A DNA stretch of 64,000 bases from the NCBI GenBank assembly GCA_905214725.1, contig CAJMNH010000002.1, positions 1 through 64,000 of the forward strand, read 5' to 3'. Within the stretch, counting starts at the first letter, position 1. Each line of letters opens with the position of its first letter. Positions 60,437 through 64,000 of the stretch are shown in pieces. The notes beneath the pieces are model-generated. The model was not told where the DNA came from. It ran no database searches and was given only the letters and a program-made list of their open reading frames with translations. This DNA comes from an uncultured bacterium (GTDB lineage: Bacteria > Bacteroidota > Bacteroidia > Bacteroidales > Rikenellaceae). The position numbers and the translations under genes are program-made.

Positions 60437-63136
60437 CTACTTACTGCGTACGCAACGCACCATCATCGAATTGGTCTGATTCGTACCGCCGGTCGAAACC
60501 ATCGGATTGCTCGTAGTACTATTAGCCCATGCCAAATAACGCGATTTTCCAGCCGTACCCTCATTCGCAGACCATATTACAATAGCGGTAGCGAGTTGCA
60601 GGGTCGATCCTGTATACTGGCCGTTCGGAACCATATAAACATTCTGCTCGCCATCGCTGCACATACGATATTTACCTTCAACGAATTCTTTCGCACCTTC
60701 AGCCGTCAATTCGATCAATTCATCGGCTGTCGGCATCCGCCATGTTCCGGCCGGAGCCACCAGCGAACAGGGATCGACATCACCGTACGGAATATCCGCA
60801 TAGGCAATCGCAGTCTCGGCCGGGGCGTAAGCCGTCCCGGGATACTTCGATGAACTGGAAATCGGATCCGCCATCGCAAAACCGTATTTGCTCTTATATC
60901 TGAAATACATACCTCGCTCTTGCGGGCCCGCAAATCCGTAGGCGCCGTCCTTAACGGTCAGATAGCCTTCGCTCCATACGACCGAGAAGAGATTCTGTAC
61001 CACTTTCTTCCCCTGTTTAACGGTTTTCTTCGTATCCACGCCGTTGACCCAGATCGAGAGCGTGCGCTCTTCGCCCGTATTTTCGGGAATCGCGATGGGC
61101 ACGGTCAGATTGTTCTTAGAGCCTGTCGCAGACCACTCTCCGCCGTCGCTGCCCTTGACCACGACGGGGAACGAATCCATATCGCTGTCGCAGGTCACGT
61201 TGAGCGTGAAGGCCTCGTATTCGGCCGAAGCCGGCGTATGAGAGACGTAGAGCGCATAATCGGCCATTGCGGGCTGCGTAAACTCGACGCCCGTATAAAT
61301 ACAGTTGACGAAAAGGCGCCACTTCACCTCCTTCTTCGTATCGTTCTTCGGAATGCCCACCGACACATTCGGACGCGAATCCGTAGCTTCCGCCTGCGTA
61401 AGCGTCACTCCGTCGTCGGCCCATGCAGAGACATAGTAGGACTTAAATTTGCCCGGATCGGTTTCGACACTGACCGAGAAGGCTTTGTAATCGACCGTCG
61501 CGGGCAACGTATGCAAAACGTATTTCGGCTGCGCAATATTCTTGACGCAGCGCAGCATGCCCATATTGGTGCCGACCGCATCGAAATCCAAGATCGAATA
61601 CCCCATCTCGCCGTTCATCGAGTAGATCACGCCATTACCGTCGAAATCGCCTCCTAAGCCCCAGTAACCGCCATGCGTCGACTGTCCGATCGACGTGCCG
61701 GTCTCGGTGCTCATGACGCCGCAATAGGGCAGGAAAAGCGAAGACGCGATATACCCCATGCCGGAAACGCCGTCCAAACTCTTTGATTCATTCTCTCCAT
61801 AGTACAACTCTATAAGTTCGGCATAAGTGGGCGTTCGCAGACCGGGATCGACCAGACTGCAAGGATCGACGCCTTCGTTTTGCGGGATCGCGCCGATGGC
61901 GATCTGCACCGGAGCGGGCGTATAGGCGGTTCCGCTGTAAGCGGCTTCGTCCGACCGCACGCCGTAACCGCTCTCGTGGCGGAAATAGAGACCGAAATCC
62001 GATGGTTTATCCGCCAAGACGAATTTGTTGTCTTTGAGCGCGACATTGCTCTTCGCCCAGTAGAAACCGCCGAGCAGCTCCAATGCGGGCTGCTGCTTCG
62101 CTTCGACGACCTTCGTCCACACGGGCGTATTAGACGCATCGGCCGTCTCGAAGATCACATCGATTTCGTTCTCCGAATAGTTGGCATCGATACGCACGGC
62201 GACGCTCTCCGTCGGTTCATTGACCGCTACGGCCTCGCCGACCGTCTCGCCGACCGTTACGCGGTACTGCCACGGCACGAACTGGGGCGTTGCGCGGGTT
62301 TCGATTTTCGTGCGGAACTTCACCTCATAGTCGCCGCCGGCGAAGGGTAGCGACGCAGGAATGGTCGTCGACTCGAACTCCGTCACTTGATACTCCTTCT
62401 TTCCCGGCTCCTGCTTCGCCTCGACGATCTTCGTCCAGACCGGAGTTTCGGCCACTTCGGCCATCTCCACGATCACGGCACGCTCCTCGACGCTCTGGCT
62501 GGCGTCGATATGCACGCCGATCTTCTCGGTCGGTTCGGTCACCTCGACCGCCTGACCGACCGTCTCGCCCAGCGTCACGCGGTACTGCCACGCCACAAAC
62601 AGCGGAGCCGCCGCACGGGTCTCGACCTCCAGCCGGAACAAAACGTCGTAATCGCCGCCTGCGGCGGGAACCGTCGCGGGAATGGTCGTCGACTCGAACT
62701 TGGTCACCTGATAATCTTTCAGCGCGCCCTCCTGTTTTGCGTCGACGATTTTGGTCCACTTCTCCGCCTTCACGCCGGAGGCCATTTCGACCGCCACATC
62801 GCGCACTTCCTTGCTGCGGTTGGCGGGAATCGTAATCGTGATTTCGGTCGTGGGTTTGCTGACCGTCACGGCGTCGCCCACGGCGTCGCCGAGCGTCAGG
62901 CGATAGGCCCACGGCTCGAAGGCAGCGCCCGTCGAACGGGTCTCTGTCTTAATGACAAAGGTCAGTTTATACCCCCCCCCTTCACCGGGAATCGAGGTCG
63001 GAATCGTGCTCGATTCGAACTGTGTAACCTGATAGGACTGCGGTTCCGGCTGATCGTCGGTTTTGTCGTCCGAACAAGCGGCGAAACCGCACAAAGCAGC
63101 GCAGAACAGAAGCGCCGATAGTCTCAAATTTTTCAT
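60437..63136 (-). CDS. Large surface lipoprotein with repeated domains and FISUMP C-terminus
   Basis: An 899-residue predicted lipoprotein (MKNLRLSALLFCAALCGFAAC, then DDKTDDQ). Three homologous modules of about 97 residues follow, each opening YQVT(Q/K/E)FEST and closing WTK(I/V)V(D/E)AKQE. Two sheets of the form '...W.GL/ayapape.ai..a.iP..dvdPC.lv.pa..WR.PTadEliEL' are recognisable as FISUMP-type segments (about 400-480 and 770-895); the protein ends in NSMMVRCVRSK. A G9 tract encodes Gly 53-55 in the first module. The start at 63136 is preferred to an upstream ATG at 63142 because MKNL starts the signal peptide. Monocistronic with a terminator. Confidence 0.87.
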   Translation of the reverse strand: MKNLRLSALLFCAALCGFAACSDDKTDDQPEPQSYQVTQFESSTIPTSIPGEGGGYKLTFVIKTETRSTGAAFEPWAYRLTLGDAVGDAVTVSKPTTEITITIPANRSKEVRDVAVEMASGVKAEKWTKIVDAKQEGALKDYQVTKFESTTIPATVPAAGGDYDVLFRLEVETRAAAPLFVAWQYRVTLGETVGQAVEVTEPTEKIGVHIDASQSVEERAVIVEMAEVAETPVWTKIVEAKQEPGKKEYQVTEFESTTIPASLPFAGGDYEVKFRTKIETRATPQFVPWQYRVTVGETVGEAVAVNEPTESVAVRIDANYSENEIDVIFETADASNTPVWTKVVEAKQQPALELLGGFYWAKSNVALKDNKFVLADKPSDFGLYFRHESGYGVRSDEAAYSGTAYTPAPVQIAIGAIPQNEGVDPCSLVDPGLRTPTYAELIELYYGENESKSLDGVSGMGYIASSLFLPYCGVMSTETGTSIGQSTHGGYWGLGGDFDGNGVIYSMNGEMGYSILDFDAVGTNMGMLRCVKNIAQPKYVLHTLPATVDYKAFSVSVETDPGKFKSYYVSAWADDGVTLTQAEATDSRPNVSVGIPKNDTKKEVKWRLFVNCIYTGVEFTQPAMADYALYVSHTPASAEYEAFTLNVTCDSDMDSFPVVVKGSDGGEWSATGSKNNLTVPIAIPENTGEERTLSIWVNGVDTKKTVKQGKKVVQNLFSVVWSEGYLTVKDGAYGFAGPQERGMYFRYKSKYGFAMADPISSSSKYPGTAYAPAETAIAYADIPYGDVDPCSLVAPAGTWRMPTADELIELTAEGAKEFVEGKYRMCSDGEQNVYMVPNGQYTGSTLQLATAIVIWSANEGTAGKSRYLAWANSTTSNPMVSTGGTNQTNSMMVRCVRSK
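62972..62980. repeat. G9 homopolymer near the start of the large FISUMP lipoprotein gene
   Basis: Nine C on the plus strand, encoding the Gly run in PGEGGGYKL. In frame as sequenced; a single-base change would truncate the 899-residue product after about 60 residues. Confidence 0.9.
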
Positions 63137-64000
63137 AGGCATCAAAAATTAATGATTAAATTTCATCCTTTGTTTTCCAAATGCTCGGCACAAGCCGAAA
63201 TTCATTCGCCGTTTCAAATGCAGGCGATGAAGGTTGATAAAGGTATAGGAAATAATACGACTTTGGAACACTATAAAAATATATCATGAAAACGAGTCCG
63301 TCATTTAAACGGATAATATGTTGGTCTATCGGCGTTTTCGGATATGTATTGCATTCCAAAATCCGATTCTTGCGTCGAATCATAAGCTGAAAAGAAGATT
63401 CGGCGACAATCGAAAATAAACAGCAGCGGGATTGCATCGCAACAATCGCCGTAACGCCCTTAGATTACGATAGGTTACGGCAATGGGAATACCGATACGT
63501 CGAGAACGGTACGATATCGGCGGAATCCGTACGACTGCGGTAAAAATCATCCCGATAAAAACCTGTTTTTCAAAAAAACGAATCGATTGCATTCGAACCC
63601 CAAAAATCAGTCCCCGAAAACTCCGCCCTCCGATGTCCGATCCTACTTATTTATCGAATTTAATAAAAACAAATCCGTAAATAAATTTAGCGTTGCGTAT
63701 ACGAGGAATTACAATTAATAATCCATCTAAATACTCTAATAACTAAAAAATAATTAAAAACTATCCTCCGTACGGAACGGGGACAAAAAGACAACCGTTC
63801 ATCCAAAAATAATATGTTTTTCATTTTTCGAGAGTGACAACCTGCCGAATCGCAAGCAAATGAGCATGTTGAATACATTATTAAATAATTTAATAACCTA
63901 CAAATACAATAAAAAAATCGAGCGAGAAAAGCTTTCCCGATTTTTATTTTAGGCGAACCAATGTGTCGTAAATTTTATATATTTGCCCACAAATCCATCT
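63137..64000. other. AT-rich region without genes
   Basis: No convincing gene on either strand. It holds the promoter region of the leftward lipoprotein gene, an 8-bp inverted repeat GCCGTAAC/GTTACGGC (63448-63481), a hairpin with a T-run near 63909-63950, and at the edge a rightward promoter box. The contrast in base composition to the coding regions is strong. Confidence 0.5.
63978..63985 (+). promoter_or_regulatory. -7 box of a gene beyond the window
   Basis: TATATTTG on the plus strand just before the window end, so a rightward gene probably starts past 64000. Confidence 0.45.

Overview
This 64 kb window looks like chromosomal DNA of a gut Bacteroidales bacterium, most likely Alistipes or another member of the Rikenellaceae. 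The inference rests on the moderately high G+C, the near absence of Shine-Dalgarno sequences, repeated -7 promoter boxes of the TAnnTTTG type (Bacteroidota sigma-ABfr class), BACON/FISUMP/BspA-type surface lipoproteins, a PiT transporter with a fused PhoU-like tail, a GT117 (DUF2723) protein and a reverse rubrerythrin. No rRNA, tRNA, CRISPR array or transposase is visible.

Layout. 0.3-3 kb: dnaK and a small HTH protein. 3.4-8 kb: a FISUMP lipoprotein and two FKBP-like lipoproteins, one carrying a Tyr/Asn-rich insertion. 8-12.5 kb: c-di-AMP cyclase, an OmpH/Skp-like lipoprotein, ruvA, a tiny His-tailed membrane peptide, a DUF2490 protein and a methyltransferase whose reading frame is broken at a C9 tract. 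12.7-17.7 kb: inorganic ion transport (PiT, ZupT, CDF). 18-22.6 kb: a leftward operon of HU-like protein, sigma-54 AAA regulator, TIR protein, LptE, TPR-like protein and SecG. 22.8-27.2 kb: PLP decarboxylase, LacI regulator and an AspT-type antiporter. 27.2-28.4 kb: a repeat-rich gene-free stretch. 28.4-31.4 kb: beta-barrel protein, GNAT, lipopolysaccharide kinase-like protein and AraC regulator. 31.4-37.1 kb: a three-gene surface lipoprotein operon (BACON, PKD-like, leucine-rich repeats, FISUMP). 37.4-40.8 kb: guaB, DUF3795, guaA. 40.9-47 kb: PAS histidine kinase, DMT-type transporter, acyltransferase, reverse rubrerythrin and a DUF5106 thioredoxin-like lipoprotein. 47.3-49.8 kb: gadC-glsA, a probable glutamine-dependent acid-resistance pair. 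49.9-52.9 kb: cysS with a second TIR gene and a hexapeptide acetyltransferase. 53.1-56.4 kb: GT117 protein. 56.5-60 kb: a lone phage terminase large subunit, repeats, and a divergent pair with an S24-type repressor. 60.4-63.1 kb: a large FISUMP lipoprotein. The window ends in AT-rich intergenic DNA with a promoter pointing out of it.

Main points of interest are: (i) five G/C homopolymers of 9-10 bases, three at the 5' ends of surface lipoprotein genes and one that puts the methyltransferase out of frame, which looks like phase variation; (ii) two paralogous TIR-domain genes placed inside housekeeping operons, one fused to PEGA-like and C-type-lectin-like modules; (iii) a low-complexity Tyr/Asn-rich insertion within an FKBP fold; (iv) a phage-like switch with two almost overlapping divergent promoters; (v) a mosaic family of dispersed intergenic repeats. 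Start codons were moved inward wherever a signal peptide or family alignment pointed to an internal start.
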